From Bacillota bacterium (GTDB lineage Bacteria > Bacillota > Bacilli > Bacillales > Cytobacillaceae), in the NCBI GenBank assembly GCA_030705955.1, contig JAUZPL010000001.1:1-64000 (forward strand): 64,000 bases of DNA, in the 5' to 3' direction. Of the stretch, positions 8,277 through 19,027 are shown in pieces. A program made the position numbers and the translations under genes. How positions within the stretch are numbered: position 1 is the stretch's first letter; the number at the start of each line of letters is the position of its first letter. The notes under the pieces were generated by a model. The model saw nothing but the letters and a program-made list of their open reading frames with translations, had not been told where the DNA came from and ran no database searches.

Positions 8277-10684
8277 ATATTGCGAATGTAATTGTTGATG
8301 TTCCAGCAAGGCAAACAGACAAAGCATTTGATTATCTAATTCCGGAAAAGTGGAAAGAGATGATTAAACCTGGAATGAGGGTCATTGTTCCATTTGGTCC
8401 AAGAAAAATACAAGGTTTTGTAACAAGCATTAAAACAGATACTAGCTTCCCTCAATTAAAGGAAATTCATGAGCCCATGGATCTAGTACCCGTGTTGAAT
8501 CAGGAGTTATTAGGGCTTGGGTCGTGGCTTGCGGAGAATACATTAAGCTTTAAAATATTGGCTTTTCAGGCAATGCTTCCAGCAGCGTTAAAAGCAAAAT
8601 ATGAAAAAAAAGTACGGCTAAATTCAAATATAAACGTTGAAAACATATCCCATGATTTACAACAGATTTTTAGTAAAGAAAAAACGATTGCATGGGAAGA
8701 CGCATTGAATAGTGGAATTGCTACCATTCTGCAAAAAGAGGCTGCAAAAGGCAATGTTGAAATCGTTTATGAAGTGAAGGAAAGAGTTAAAAAGAAAAAA
8801 TTAAAATATATTTTGCCAACCGTTTCTGCTGAAGAATTGAAAATAGAGTTTTCGAACATATCGCAAAGAGCGGCTAAGCAAAAAGAACTTATAGGTCTTT
8901 TTATTCAAACGTATGAACCAATTGTACTTAAAAAGCTTCTTTCTGATTTTTCCATTCCTTCATCAGCAATAAAAGCACTAATAGATAAAAAGCTGCTTGA
9001 GGAAAAGGAAATGGAAGTTTATCGAAATCCTTTCGAAAACAAAGAATTTAAAGAGACAAAACCATTTCCATTAACAGATGCACAAAACAAGGCGATTACA
9101 CCCATTCTTAATAGCATTGAAGAGAGACGACATGAGGTCTTTTTACTTTATGGTGTAACTGGAAGCGGTAAAACTGAAGTTTATTTACAATCTATTCAAG
9201 AGGTATTGAAAGAAGGTCGTGAAGCAATTGTTCTTGTTCCAGAAATTGCGTTAACTCCACAAATGGTTAATCGTTTTAAAGGGAGATTTGGTGAACGGGT
9301 TGCAGTTATGCACAGTGGTTTGTCTGCAGGAGAAAAATATGATGAATGGCGAAAAATTCAAAGAAAAGAAGTAAGTGTAGTAGTGGGGGCACGTTCAGCC
9401 ATTTTTGCCCCATTTGAGAACTTAGGTATTATCATTATTGATGAAGAACATGAAACCACTTATAAACAGGAAGAAATGCCTCGATATCATGCACGGGATG
9501 TTGCAATAGAAAGAGCTAAAAATGCTAATTGTCCAGTTGTACTTGGCAGTGCAACTCCTTCATTAGAATCCTATGCAAGAGCACAAAAAGGGGTTTATCA
9601 CGTATTACCACTACCAAACCGTATGAATAATCAATCTCTTCCTACAGTTGAAATTATTGATATGCGTGAGGAGCTAAGAGAGGGTAATCGCTCCATGTTC
9701 TCAAGAAGTTTATTAGAGAAATTAAAGGAGCGGCTTTTAAAAAAGGAACAAACTGTTTTGTTTTTAAATAAACGCGGACACTCTTCTTTTGTTATGTGCC
9801 GGGATTGCGGTTATGTAGTAAATTGCCCTAATTGTGATATTTCCTTGACCTATCATCGGGTGAATGAACGAATGAAATGCCATTATTGTGGCTATGAGAG
9901 CACTGTTCCAAAAAGATGTCCAGAATGTTCTAGTGAATATATTCGTTATTTTGGAACTGGTACACAAAAAGTTGAAGAAGAATTAGGGAAAATCCTTCCT
10001 GAAGCAAGAATTATTCGCATGGATGTAGATACAACGGGTCGAAAGGGTGCACACGAAAGACTTTTGAATGAATTTGGAGAGGGGAAAGCAGATATTCTTC
10101 TTGGGACCCAAATGATTGCAAAAGGTCTGGACTTTCCAAATATTACTCTTGTAGGTGTATTATCTGCTGATACAATGCTGCATTTACCAGATTTTCGTTC
10201 GTCTGAAAAAACATTTCAATTGTTGACACAGGTAAGTGGGCGTGCCGGTCGACATGAATTGCCTGGAGAGGTGGTTATCCAGACCTATACACCAGAGCAT
10301 TACAGTATTGTACTTGCAGGTGATCAGGACTATGAGCCATTTTATCATAGAGAAATGATGATTCGAAAAATCCACCAATATCCTCCATTTTACTTTATTT
10401 CTCTTATTACAATTAGTCATGAACAACTTATGACGGCTGTGTCTATTACGGAGAAAATTACAAAATATGTCCGGTCACGTCTTTCAAATCAGGCAGTCAT
10501 TTTAGGCCCTGTAGCTTCACCTATTCCGCGGCTCAACAATAGATACCGTTACCAATGTTTGATAAAATACAAAAGGGAACCAAATCTAATTGAAACACTA
10601 AAAAAAGTAATCGATCAATATCAAAAAGAGGCATCAAATGGTTTACAGGTTTCAGTAGATGTAAATCCATATATATTGATGTAG
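8273..10684 (+). CDS. priA: Primosomal protein N' (replication restart helicase PriA)
   Basis: PriA recognises stalled forks and D-loops and starts primosome assembly with DnaD, DnaB and DnaI in Bacillus. The 803-aa protein has an N-terminal 3'-DNA-binding domain, Walker A GVTGSGKTEVY from residue 294, the DEEH box at D390, GSATPSLES, and a zinc-binding insertion with four CxxC pairs (CRDC, CPNC, CHYC, CPEC) near 510-560, then helicase motifs V-VI (QVSGRAGR). It starts within the coaBC stop (ATGA overlap), which suggests translational coupling. Confidence 0.97.
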   Translation: MNIANVIVDVPARQTDKAFDYLIPEKWKEMIKPGMRVIVPFGPRKIQGFVTSIKTDTSFPQLKEIHEPMDLVPVLNQELLGLGSWLAENTLSFKILAFQAMLPAALKAKYEKKVRLNSNINVENISHDLQQIFSKEKTIAWEDALNSGIATILQKEAAKGNVEIVYEVKERVKKKKLKYILPTVSAEELKIEFSNISQRAAKQKELIGLFIQTYEPIVLKKLLSDFSIPSSAIKALIDKKLLEEKEMEVYRNPFENKEFKETKPFPLTDAQNKAITPILNSIEERRHEVFLLYGVTGSGKTEVYLQSIQEVLKEGREAIVLVPEIALTPQMVNRFKGRFGERVAVMHSGLSAGEKYDEWRKIQRKEVSVVVGARSAIFAPFENLGIIIIDEEHETTYKQEEMPRYHARDVAIERAKNANCPVVLGSATPSLESYARAQKGVYHVLPLPNRMNNQSLPTVEIIDMREELREGNRSMFSRSLLEKLKERLLKKEQTVLFLNKRGHSSFVMCRDCGYVVNCPNCDISLTYHRVNERMKCHYCGYESTVPKRCPECSSEYIRYFGTGTQKVEEELGKILPEARIIRMDVDTTGRKGAHERLLNEFGEGKADILLGTQMIAKGLDFPNITLVGVLSADTMLHLPDFRSSEKTFQLLTQVSGRAGRHELPGEVVIQTYTPEHYSIVLAGDQDYEPFYHREMMIRKIHQYPPFYFISLITISHEQLMTAVSITEKITKYVRSRLSNQAVILGPVASPIPRLNNRYRYQCLIKYKREPNLIETLKKVIDQYQKEASNGLQVSVDVNPYILM

Positions 10685-10777
10685 CTGATAGTTGTAGGAT
10701 TATGAATATTTTTTTCGGTGAAAATGATAGTAGACTAAATTTTAAGGCGCTTAATTTAAAATATGGAGGAACTTTTT

Positions 10778-11251
10778 TTGGCTATTCGAAAAATAATAAT
10801 ATATCCTAATGAAATTCTTGAAAAGGAATGTAAAGAGGTAACCAAGTTTGATCGTAAGCTTGGAATCATTCTTGATGATATGTATGATACGATGATTAAG
10901 TACGATGGTGTTGGCCTTGCCGCACCACAAATAGGCTTGGATTTACAAATAGCCGTTGTTGATATTGAAGATGAGTCTGGGACAATAGAAATGATTAACC
11001 CAAAAATATTGGAAACCTCAGGTTCTCAAACAGGTCCAGAAGGTTGCTTAAGCTTTCCTGATGTTTTTGGTGAAGTAACTAGACCTTTCTACGTTAAAAT
11101 TGAAGCATTAAATCGGAGAGGAAAGAGATTCACCTTTGAAGCAGAAGATTTTCTTGCTAGGGCAATACAGCATGAAATAGATCACTTACATGGAATCTTA
11201 TTCACATCAAAAGTATCTAGATATTTAGAAGTCGAAGAACTAGAAGGGTAG
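10778..11251 (+). CDS. def: Peptide deformylase (TTG start)
   Basis: A metalloenzyme that removes the N-formyl group from new proteins. The 157-aa protein has all three motifs: [13 protein letters not shown] and QHEIDHLHG (HEXXH). An in-frame ATG lies at 10763, but it falls inside the ribosome site itself: TGGAGGAA is followed 6 nt later by TTG 10778, which gives the usual family N-terminus ([10 protein letters not shown]). I therefore use TTG. The gene is 9 nt before fmt, which adds the formyl group that Def removes. Confidence 0.95.
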   Translation: MAIRKIIIYPNEILEKECKEVTKFDRKLGIILDDMYDTMIKYDGVGLAAPQIGLDLQIAVVDIEDESGTIEMINPKILETSGSQTGPEGCLSFPDVFGEVTRPFYVKIEALNRRGKRFTFEAEDFLARAIQHEIDHLHGILFTSKVSRYLEVEELEG

Positions 11252-11259
11252 GTAGTGTA

Positions 11260-12204
11260 ATGGTAAAAATCATTTTTATGGGCACTCCGTACTTTTCTGT
11301 GCCTGTACTCCGTCAAATCATGAACGATGGCTATGATGTGATTGGAGTGGTCACACAACCCGACCGTCCTGTTGGGAGGAAAAGGGTTTTAACACCTCCC
11401 CCTGTAAAAGTAGAGGCACTTAAACATGGAATTCCTGTATTTCAGCCTGAAAGAATTAGAAATAAAGAAGAACTAGAACAAATTCTAGCGTTGAAGCCTG
11501 ATCTGATTGTGACAGCAGCATTTGGTCAAATTTTACCAAAACAGCTGTTAGATGCACCTCAATTTGGTTGTATAAATGTTCATGCTTCCTTGCTTCCGGA
11601 ACTTCGAGGTGGAGCACCAATTCATTATGCCATTCTTCAAGGAAAAAAGAAGACGGGTGTAACCATTATGTACATGGTTGAAAAATTGGATGCTGGGGAT
11701 ATCTTAACCCAAGTGGAAGTACAAATCCATGAAGAGGACAATGTAGGAACACTTCATGAAAAGTTAAGTGCAGCTGGTTCAAAATTGTTATCAGAGACAC
11801 TCCCACTTTTACTTGAAGGGAAGTTGACTCCAATACCACAAAATAACGAAAAAGCGACTTTTGCTTCTAATATAAAACGGGAGCAGGAAAAAATCGATTG
11901 GTTAAAAATGGGAGAAGAAATTTATAACCATATTCGTGGACTTTGCCCATGGCCTGTGGCATTTACCATTTTAGAGGGACAAGTATTGAAAATATGGACA
12001 GCTGAAAAAGTGGAGTGTCATTCTAGTCATGAGGCTGGAACCATTATTCGAATAGAATCCGATGGTTTTGTTGTATCAACTGGAAATGATACTTCAATAA
12101 AGATAACAGAACTCCAGCCTTCAGGCAAAACGAAAATGACAGGTGAACAATTTTTACGGGGAGCTGGCTCAAAAATTTCGATAGGGTTAAAGCTAGGAGA
12201 TTAG
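11260..12204 (+). CDS. fmt: Methionyl-tRNA formyltransferase
   Basis: Transfers a formyl group from 10-formyl-tetrahydrofolate to Met-tRNAfMet for translation initiation. The 314-aa protein opens with [15 protein letters not shown] and has the catalytic region [20 protein letters not shown], with its Asn and His, and the C-terminal tRNA-binding domain beginning near residue 205. It lies between def and rsmB with gaps of 8 nt and 1 nt, so it is almost certainly co-transcribed. Confidence 0.97.
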   Translation: MVKIIFMGTPYFSVPVLRQIMNDGYDVIGVVTQPDRPVGRKRVLTPPPVKVEALKHGIPVFQPERIRNKEELEQILALKPDLIVTAAFGQILPKQLLDAPQFGCINVHASLLPELRGGAPIHYAILQGKKKTGVTIMYMVEKLDAGDILTQVEVQIHEEDNVGTLHEKLSAAGSKLLSETLPLLLEGKLTPIPQNNEKATFASNIKREQEKIDWLKMGEEIYNHIRGLCPWPVAFTILEGQVLKIWTAEKVECHSSHEAGTIIRIESDGFVVSTGNDTSIKITELQPSGKTKMTGEQFLRGAGSKISIGLKLGD

Positions 12205-12205
12205 A

Positions 12206-13549
12206 ATGAGTACAAAAAATGTTCGTGAAACAGCACTTGAGATTCTTGAAGCAATTGAAAAGAACCAGGCCTATAGCAATTTGCTTCTTAACCAAACGAT
12301 TAAAAAAAATCAAATCCCTGTGAAGGATATCGGGTTACTAACGGAATTAACCTATGGAACACTTCAAAGAAAAATGACTCTTGATTATTTTCTAACCCCA
12401 TTTTTTAAAAAAAATAGTAAAATTGAAGGTTGGGTACAGATTCTTTTGAGGCTCACCCTTTATCAAATGGTATATCTTGATAAGATTCCTGACCGGGCTG
12501 CTATTTATGAAGCTGTAGAAATAGGTAAAAAAAGAGGGCATAAAGGAATAGCAAGTATGGTGAATGGGGTATTAAGAAGCATCCAAAGAGAAGGACTTCC
12601 TTCATTAGAAGAAATATCTGATCCAATCCAAAGACTATCAATCGAGACAAGTCATCCAATTTGGATAGTGAATAAATGGGTAAATCAATTTGGACTTAAA
12701 AAAGCAAAGGAAATGTGTGAAATTAATTTAACTGCACCTATGCAAACAGCAAGAGTTAATTTAATGAAAATCTCACGCGAAGAATGTATTGCACGACTTG
12801 AACTTGAGGGATTTGAAGTGGAAAGAAGTCCTATTATCCCTGAGGCTATCCAAGCATTAAAAGGGAATTTGGCTAAATCAAACGTTTTTTTAGAAGGTCT
12901 TATTACTATTCAAGATGAAAGCTCTATGTTGGTTGCTTATGCACTTGGGGTAAGGGAAAACGAAGTGGTTTTAGATGCATGTGCAGCACCAGGAGGTAAG
13001 AGTACCCATATTGCCGAAAAAATGAAAAACACTGGTGAAGTCATCTCGCTTGATCTCCATGCCCATAAGGTGAAATTAATAACTGAAAATGCTAAAAGAT
13101 TATCCTTAACAAGTATTCATCCACTAGTGATGGATAGTCGAAAGGCACTGGAGCATTTCGAAAAGGAAACATTTGATAAGGTTTTACTTGATGCTCCTTG
13201 TTCGGGTCTGGGAGTGGTAAGAAGAAAACCAGACATGAAATACACAAAAAAAGAACAGGATTTATCACAGCTAAGGGTGATTCAACAAAATCTTTTAAAA
13301 TCGATTTCACCTTTAGTGAAGAAAAGGGGCATTCTTGTTTATAGTACATGTACAGTGGACCAAGAAGAGAATGAGGATATGGTAAAAGAATTTTTAGCAG
13401 AGAATCCAGAATTTGAAGAGGATTTGACCGTAAAAGAACGTATGCCTGAGGCAATAAGGCCATTTGTAAAAGACTATCAATTACAAATTTTTCCACAGGA
13501 TTTTAGTTCAGACGGTTTCTATATTGCAGTTTTGAGAAAGAAGGGGTAA
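12206..13549 (+). CDS. rsmB: 16S rRNA (cytosine-967-C5) methyltransferase RsmB (Sun)
   Basis: Methylates C967 (E. coli numbering) of 16S rRNA using S-adenosylmethionine. The first 150 residues form a NusB-like RNA-binding domain. The methyltransferase part has the SAM loop DACAAPGGKSTH, the motif DAPCSGLGVVRRKPD and the catalytic-cysteine block LVYSTCTVDQEENE. The 447-aa length is normal. It starts 1 nt after the fmt stop and ends directly against the rlmN start. Confidence 0.95.
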   Translation: MSTKNVRETALEILEAIEKNQAYSNLLLNQTIKKNQIPVKDIGLLTELTYGTLQRKMTLDYFLTPFFKKNSKIEGWVQILLRLTLYQMVYLDKIPDRAAIYEAVEIGKKRGHKGIASMVNGVLRSIQREGLPSLEEISDPIQRLSIETSHPIWIVNKWVNQFGLKKAKEMCEINLTAPMQTARVNLMKISREECIARLELEGFEVERSPIIPEAIQALKGNLAKSNVFLEGLITIQDESSMLVAYALGVRENEVVLDACAAPGGKSTHIAEKMKNTGEVISLDLHAHKVKLITENAKRLSLTSIHPLVMDSRKALEHFEKETFDKVLLDAPCSGLGVVRRKPDMKYTKKEQDLSQLRVIQQNLLKSISPLVKKRGILVYSTCTVDQEENEDMVKEFLAENPEFEEDLTVKERMPEAIRPFVKDYQLQIFPQDFSSDGFYIAVLRKKG

Positions 13550-14644
13550 TTGTTGGAACAATTAAATACAGCTAAGATTGATACAGCTAACGACAATAGA
13601 AAACAATCCGTATATTCTTTATTATTACCAGAATTAAAACAGTGGTTATCTGAAAATGGAGAAAAGCCATTTCGGGCAGAACAAATTTTTGAATGGCTTT
13701 ATAAAAAAAGAGTTTCTTCATTTGATGAAATGAGTAATTTATCTAAGGAATTAAGGGAGAAACTTGAAAGCCATTTTCAATTGACCACCTTAAAAACAGT
13801 CATTCAGCAAACATCATCAGATGGGACCATTAAGTTCTTATTTGAACTTCAAGACGGATATTCGATTGAAACAGTTTTAATGCGACATGAATATGGGAAT
13901 TCCGTTTGTGTGACAACTCAAGTTGGATGTAGGATGGGTTGTACCTTCTGTGCATCCACATTAGGTGGTTTAAAGAGACATTTAGAGGCTGGTGAAATCG
14001 TTGCACAGGTTGTTAACGTTCAACAGGTTTTAGATATGACTGAAGAGCGTGTAAGCTCAGTTGTCATTATGGGAATTGGAGAACCATTTGATAATTATGA
14101 TAATATGCTTTCCTTCTTGAAAATCGTTAATCATGAAAAAGGTTTAAACATTGGAGCTCGGCATATTACAGTTTCAACAAGTGGAATTATTCCAAGAATT
14201 TATGATTTTGCAGATGAAAATACACAGATTAATTTCGCAATATCGCTCCATGCTCCTAATACAGAAATAAGATCAAGATTAATGCCGGTTAATAAAGCTT
14301 ATAAACTTGATGACTTAATGAAAGCTGTGAGGTATTATATCGATAAGACAGGGAGAAGGATTAGCTTTGAGTATGGTTTATTTGGGGGAGTAAATGACCA
14401 AATTGAGCATGCAAGAGAGTTAGCTGCCCTTATAAAAGGAATAAAATGCCATGTAAACCTTATTCCTGTAAATTACGTCCCTGAACGGGATTATGTTAGA
14501 ACACCTAAAGACCAAATTTTTGCTTTTGAAAAGGAATTAGTAAAGCATGGCATTAATGTTACGATACGCAGAGAGCACGGTCATGATATAGATGCAGCTT
14601 GTGGACAACTTCGTGCAAAGGAGCGGAAAGAAGAGACGAGGTGA
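13550..14644 (+). CDS. rlmN: Dual-specificity 23S rRNA/tRNA adenine-C2 methyltransferase RlmN
   Basis: A radical-SAM enzyme that makes 2-methyladenosine at A2503 of 23S rRNA and A37 of some tRNAs. It has the radical-SAM cluster motif CRMGCTFC, the block [26 protein letters not shown], and the C-terminal cysteine in [10 protein letters not shown] that carries the methyl intermediate. The 364-aa protein begins at one of two consecutive TTG codons (13550 or 13553), with GAAGGGG about 5-8 nt upstream. It directly follows rsmB and ends 4 nt before prpC. Confidence 0.96.
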   Translation: MLEQLNTAKIDTANDNRKQSVYSLLLPELKQWLSENGEKPFRAEQIFEWLYKKRVSSFDEMSNLSKELREKLESHFQLTTLKTVIQQTSSDGTIKFLFELQDGYSIETVLMRHEYGNSVCVTTQVGCRMGCTFCASTLGGLKRHLEAGEIVAQVVNVQQVLDMTEERVSSVVIMGIGEPFDNYDNMLSFLKIVNHEKGLNIGARHITVSTSGIIPRIYDFADENTQINFAISLHAPNTEIRSRLMPVNKAYKLDDLMKAVRYYIDKTGRRISFEYGLFGGVNDQIEHARELAALIKGIKCHVNLIPVNYVPERDYVRTPKDQIFAFEKELVKHGINVTIRREHGHDIDAACGQLRAKERKEETR

Positions 14645-14648
14645 AAGA

Positions 14649-15404
14649 ATGAAGATAGTTTATAAAACAGACCAAGGCAAAGTTCGTTCTCATAATGAGG
14701 ACTCCGGCGGGGTTTTTAGAAATCATGAAGGAATTATTCTTGCTATTGTTGCTGATGGAATGGGAGGTCATCGTGCCGGCGATGTAGCAAGCACGATGAC
14801 AATAAATGAAATGAAAACAAGATGGGAAACAGTAACGGATATTAACACTGCAGAAAAAGCCGAGAGCTGGTTAAAAGAAAATATTCTAGTAGTAAACAAA
14901 ATTCTATTTGACCATGCAAAAGACAATGTTGAGTGTGATGGAATGGGTACAACAATTGTTGCAGCCATATGCACTGAAAATTTTGCAACAGTAGCTAATA
15001 TTGGTGACAGTCGTTGTTATTTATTAAATGAAACAGGCTATAAGCAGGTAACTGAAGACCATTCACTTGTTAATGAGCTTGTTAGATTTGGACAAATTTC
15101 TAAAGAAGATGCTGAACATCATCCACGTAAAAATGTTTTATTAAGGGCTTTAGGAACGGAAGAAAAGGTTGAAATGGACGTAAAAACGATCATCTTTGAA
15201 GAAGGCGATTATTTACTTTTATGTTCAGATGGACTATCAAATAAAATTAGTGAAAAAGAAATGAATGAAATTCTCGGCACTTTTGATGCTCTAGAGCAAA
15301 AAGCTGAAAAGCTGATTTCTTTAGCTAATGAGTATGGCGGTGAAGATAACATTACCCTGTCCATTGTTGAGTTTTCTGATAGCAGTGAGGGTGATGAGAA
15401 ATGA
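14649..15404 (+). CDS. prpC: PP2C-type protein phosphatase PrpC
   Basis: Dephosphorylates Ser/Thr-phosphorylated proteins, including PrkC and its targets. The 251-aa PPM fold has the metal-binding motifs RSHNEDS, VADGMGGH, GMGTTIVAA, NIGDSRCYLL, LLCSDGLSNKI and GGEDNIT. I place the start at ATG 14649, preceded by GAGGTG; the longer frame upstream lies in the rlmN coding end. The stop overlaps the prkC start, so phosphatase and kinase are likely translated together. Confidence 0.95.
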   Translation: MKIVYKTDQGKVRSHNEDSGGVFRNHEGIILAIVADGMGGHRAGDVASTMTINEMKTRWETVTDINTAEKAESWLKENILVVNKILFDHAKDNVECDGMGTTIVAAICTENFATVANIGDSRCYLLNETGYKQVTEDHSLVNELVRFGQISKEDAEHHPRKNVLLRALGTEEKVEMDVKTIIFEEGDYLLLCSDGLSNKISEKEMNEILGTFDALEQKAEKLISLANEYGGEDNITLSIVEFSDSSEGDEK

Positions 15405-17368
15405 TGATTGGTAAAAGAATAAATGGTAGATACAAAGTAATGGAAATGATTGGTGGCGGGGGAATGGCTAATGTTTATTTAGCCCATGATATGATCCTTG
15501 ACCGCAATGTTGCAGTAAAGATGTTAAGACTAGATTTAACAAATGATGAAGAGTTTATACGCAGGTTTCATAGAGAGGCGCAGTCCGCTACAAGCTTAAA
15601 TCACCCAAATATCGTTAACATATATGACGTTGGGGAAGAAGATGATCTTTATTACATTGTGATGGAATATGTGGATGGAGAGACTCTCAAACAATACATA
15701 CAACATAACTCTCCACTTCGAGTAGAAGAAGCCATTGGCATTATGAGACAGTTAACTTCTGCAATATCACATGCCCATCAAAACGCCATTATTCACCGAG
15801 ATATAAAACCACATAATATATTAGTTGACCGAAAAGGGAATGTAAAAATTACAGATTTCGGTATTGCCATGGCGTTAAGCTCTACTAGTATTACACAAAC
15901 AAATTCCGTGCTTGGTTCAGTTCATTATTTATCACCAGAACAGGCTAGAGGCGGAATGGCAAATAAAAAATCAGATATCTACTCTCTAGGTATCGTTATG
16001 TTTGAATTATTAACTGGAAGACTGCCTTTTTCAGGAGAATCTGCCATTTCGATAGCCTTAAAACATTTACAGTCAGAAACACCATCAGTAAGAAGATGGA
16101 ATCCGAGCATTCCGCAAAGTGTTGAAAATATTGTACTGAAAGCAACAGCAAAAGATCCTTTTCACCGGTATAACAATGTGGAAGAAATGGGAGAAGACCT
16201 TAGAACTGCGCTTAACCCGGAACGTTTAGATGAGCCAAAATTTGTAGTGCCAATAGATATTGAGGCAACAAAAGCGATACCTGTGATAACAAATGATCGC
16301 CCACTTCAAAATTTGGATGAAACTCTTGTTCATAATCATGAAAAAATAACTCAAAATACTAATGATACTCCAAAAAATGATAATGGTAAGAAAAAACGTA
16401 AAAAGTGGCCAATAATTCTAATCTCAACCTTTATCATTCTTGCATTATTAGGTGTATTAGCTGTGACTGTCCTTCCAGGATTGTTTTCACCTAAGGATAT
16501 AACTGTACCAGATGTTAGTGGGAAAAAATTTGATGACGCAGTAACCGTACTTATTTCAAAGGGATTTTCCATTGGAAAAACAAAAGAAGTAACAGATGAC
16601 CAAATTGCAAATGGTAAAATTATAAAGACAGATCCAGAGGCAGGAACTACGGCCAAGGCAGGCTCTAAGATCATCCTTTATAAGAGTATGGGCAAAGAAA
16701 AATTTGTTTTATCAGATTATGTCGGCAGGCAAATTGATGAAGTTACTGCCCTGTTGCAAAATGAAAATTTCAAGCTTATTCGCCCTAACTCAGTTTATGA
16801 TGACAGTGATCCAGGTACAATTGTTAGTCAAAGTCCTGCACCGGGTAAGAAGGTTGTTCCGGAGGATACAGTTATAAATTTCAATGTAAGTAAGGGGCCA
16901 GAGAAAATTATTTTAAAGGATTTGACCCAATATAATTTACAGGGTGCACAGGATTATGCCACTACTGTAGGGCTTACACTTGATTCCTCCCAACAGCAAT
17001 ATAGTGATACGGTTCCGGTGGGGATGGTTATTTCCCAGTCTCCAGCATCAGGAACAGAAATGCAAAAAGGTGATAAAGTAACAGTCATCATTTCAAAAGG
17101 AAAGGAAGAAAAACCTCCTAAGCCCTTTAAAAGAGATGTTACGATTCCATATGAACCATCCATTCCAGGACAGCCGCAAACTGTTCAAATTTATATCCAG
17201 GATATGAATCATAGTATGACAGACCCTGCACAAACACTTCAAATCACTAAAACTGAAACAGAAACTATAACATTACAGATTCTTCCTGGGCAAACTGGTG
17301 GTTATAAGGTAATTCGTGATAATTCAGTGATTCAGGAAGATAATGTGAATTATGACGACCCAGAATGA
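15401..17368 (+). CDS. prkC: Ser/Thr protein kinase PrkC with PASTA repeats
   Basis: A membrane receptor kinase that senses muropeptides/peptidoglycan and, in B. subtilis, triggers spore germination and controls stationary-phase processes. The kinase domain (about 10-270) has the Gly-rich loop IGGGGMANVY, catalytic lysine K40 and HRDIKPHN with D134. A single membrane helix (about 337-357) is followed by three PASTA repeats (about 366-567) and a C-terminal beta-type extracellular domain (about 575-655). The 655-aa length is close to the 648 aa I recall for B. subtilis. ATG 15401 or 15404 could start it. It precedes rsgA, whose product is a reported kinase substrate. Confidence 0.96.
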   Translation: MMIGKRINGRYKVMEMIGGGGMANVYLAHDMILDRNVAVKMLRLDLTNDEEFIRRFHREAQSATSLNHPNIVNIYDVGEEDDLYYIVMEYVDGETLKQYIQHNSPLRVEEAIGIMRQLTSAISHAHQNAIIHRDIKPHNILVDRKGNVKITDFGIAMALSSTSITQTNSVLGSVHYLSPEQARGGMANKKSDIYSLGIVMFELLTGRLPFSGESAISIALKHLQSETPSVRRWNPSIPQSVENIVLKATAKDPFHRYNNVEEMGEDLRTALNPERLDEPKFVVPIDIEATKAIPVITNDRPLQNLDETLVHNHEKITQNTNDTPKNDNGKKKRKKWPIILISTFIILALLGVLAVTVLPGLFSPKDITVPDVSGKKFDDAVTVLISKGFSIGKTKEVTDDQIANGKIIKTDPEAGTTAKAGSKIILYKSMGKEKFVLSDYVGRQIDEVTALLQNENFKLIRPNSVYDDSDPGTIVSQSPAPGKKVVPEDTVINFNVSKGPEKIILKDLTQYNLQGAQDYATTVGLTLDSSQQQYSDTVPVGMVISQSPASGTEMQKGDKVTVIISKGKEEKPPKPFKRDVTIPYEPSIPGQPQTVQIYIQDMNHSMTDPAQTLQITKTETETITLQILPGQTGGYKVIRDNSVIQEDNVNYDDPE

Positions 17369-17439
17369 GGATGAACGTTTAAACTCTAGATTTCTAAATC
17401 AATGGATTTTCTTATTTCAAAAGGGCAAGGAGTGTAGCT

Positions 17440-18321
17440 ATGCCTGAAGGGAAAATAGTAAAAGCATTAAGTGGATTTTATTATGTATTTCATGACAGGA
17501 AAATGATTCAATGTCGGGGAAGAGGGGTATTCCGAAAAAATAAGGTTACCCCCCTTGTCGGGGATGAGGTAGTTTTTCAGGCTGAAAATGAACAAGAAGG
17601 ATATATTTTAGAAATAAAAGAACGGAAAAATGAATTAGTGAGGCCTCCAATCGCCAATGTAGACCAAGCAATCCTTGTTTTTTCGGCGGTTGAACCAGAT
17701 TTTAGCACTGTTTTACTTGATCGTTTCCTTGTTTTGGTCGAATTTAACCATATCGAGCCTATAATTTGTATTACGAAAATGGACCTGCTAACTTTAGAAC
17801 AGCAAAAGGTAATTCATCAGTATGCTCAGGAATATAAAAAAGCTGGATATCAAGTTATCCTCACCTCATCTGAAAATGAAACAGGAATGGAACAGTTATA
17901 TCCGCTATTAGAAAACAGAATTTCCGTTTTTGCTGGACAATCTGGTGTGGGTAAGTCATCCTTAGTCAATGCATTACGACCAGATCTTTCCTTAAAAACA
18001 AATAATATATCATCCCATCTTGGCAGAGGAAAGCATACAACCCGTCATGTAGAATTAATTGAGGTTGGTAATGGCCTCCTAGCGGATACTCCTGGCTTTA
18101 GCAGCTTAGAATTTACTAATATCGAAGCAGAGGATTTAAACAATTGTTTTCCTGAATTGGCCATGCAAAGTGAATCATGTAAATTTAGAGGATGCCTACA
18201 TTTGAAGGAGCCAAAATGTGCAGTTAAATCTGCAGTGGAGGCAGGAGAGATTCCTTCCTATCGATATGAACATTACCTTGAGTTTTTAACAGAAATAAAA
18301 GAAAGAAAGCCTAGGTACTAA
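17440..18321 (+). CDS. rsgA: Ribosome small-subunit-dependent GTPase RsgA (CpgA/YloQ)
   Basis: A circularly permuted GTPase that acts late in 30S subunit maturation. The 293-aa protein has an N-terminal OB-fold, then the G motifs in permuted order: TKMD (G4) precedes the P-loop [12 protein letters not shown] (G1) and [10 protein letters not shown] (G3). The C-terminal zinc finger is [24 protein letters not shown] site precedes the ATG. In Bacillus the gene follows prkC, and the protein has been described as phosphorylated by PrkC. Confidence 0.96.
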   Translation: MPEGKIVKALSGFYYVFHDRKMIQCRGRGVFRKNKVTPLVGDEVVFQAENEQEGYILEIKERKNELVRPPIANVDQAILVFSAVEPDFSTVLLDRFLVLVEFNHIEPIICITKMDLLTLEQQKVIHQYAQEYKKAGYQVILTSSENETGMEQLYPLLENRISVFAGQSGVGKSSLVNALRPDLSLKTNNISSHLGRGKHTTRHVELIEVGNGLLADTPGFSSLEFTNIEAEDLNNCFPELAMQSESCKFRGCLHLKEPKCAVKSAVEAGEIPSYRYEHYLEFLTEIKERKPRY

Positions 18322-18323
18322 AT

Positions 18324-18968
18324 ATGGTGAAAATTGCACCTTCTATTTTATCTGCAAATTTTGCAAAATTGGGCGAAGAAATTTTAGACGTAGAACGTGG
18401 AGGGGCAGATTATATCCATATTGATGTCATGGATGGACACTTTGTACCAAATATCACGATAGGACCGCTAGTTGTTGAGGCTATTCGACCTATCACACAA
18501 CTGCCCCTGGATGTTCATCTAATGATTGAAAACCCTGATCAATATATTAAAGCTTTTGCCGAAGCAGGGGCGAACTATATTACAGTGCATGTAGAGAGTT
18601 GTCGCCACCTGCATCGGACAATTCAGCTTATCAAATCATTCGGAGTAAAAGCGGGTGTTGTTTTAAATCCAGCAACACCGGTTGAAACAATCCAACATAT
18701 AATTGGGGATATTGATATGGTTTTATTAATGTCAGTAAATCCAGGATTTGGAGGACAAAAGTTTATTCCTGAGGTATTGCCAAAAATAAAAAAGGTGAAA
18801 GAATTGGCTGAGACTAAAGGGGTGAATTTAGAGATTGAAATCGACGGCGGTGTTAATGCCGAAACGGCAAAACTTTGTATTGAGGCTGGAGCCACTGTAC
18901 TTGTTGCAGGTTCTGCCGTATATAATGAAAAAGATAGAGCGAAGGCTATATCATTAATTAGAGGATAG
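18324..18968 (+). CDS. rpe: Ribulose-phosphate 3-epimerase
   Basis: Interconverts D-ribulose 5-phosphate and D-xylulose 5-phosphate in the pentose phosphate pathway. The 214-aa TIM barrel shows [15 protein letters not shown], the metal/catalytic block [30 protein letters not shown] and EIDGGVN. It begins 2 nt after the rsgA stop, so the two are one transcriptional unit. Confidence 0.97.
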   Translation: MVKIAPSILSANFAKLGEEILDVERGGADYIHIDVMDGHFVPNITIGPLVVEAIRPITQLPLDVHLMIENPDQYIKAFAEAGANYITVHVESCRHLHRTIQLIKSFGVKAGVVLNPATPVETIQHIIGDIDMVLLMSVNPGFGGQKFIPEVLPKIKKVKELAETKGVNLEIEIDGGVNAETAKLCIEAGATVLVAGSAVYNEKDRAKAISLIRG

Positions 18969-18978
18969 ACAAACAAGA

Positions 18979-19010
18979 GAAGCTAGTAATTTTGCTGGCT
19001 TCTTCTTAAT
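18979..19010 (+). terminator. Weak hairpin between rpe and thiN
   Basis: GAAGCTAG (18979-18986) and CTGGCTTC (18995-19002) can pair with one G-U, and TTCTTAATTT follows. The stem is short and the T run broken, so it could be an attenuating terminator or nothing. Confidence 0.3.
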
Positions 19011-19027
19011 TTGAATGGGGTGGTTTT

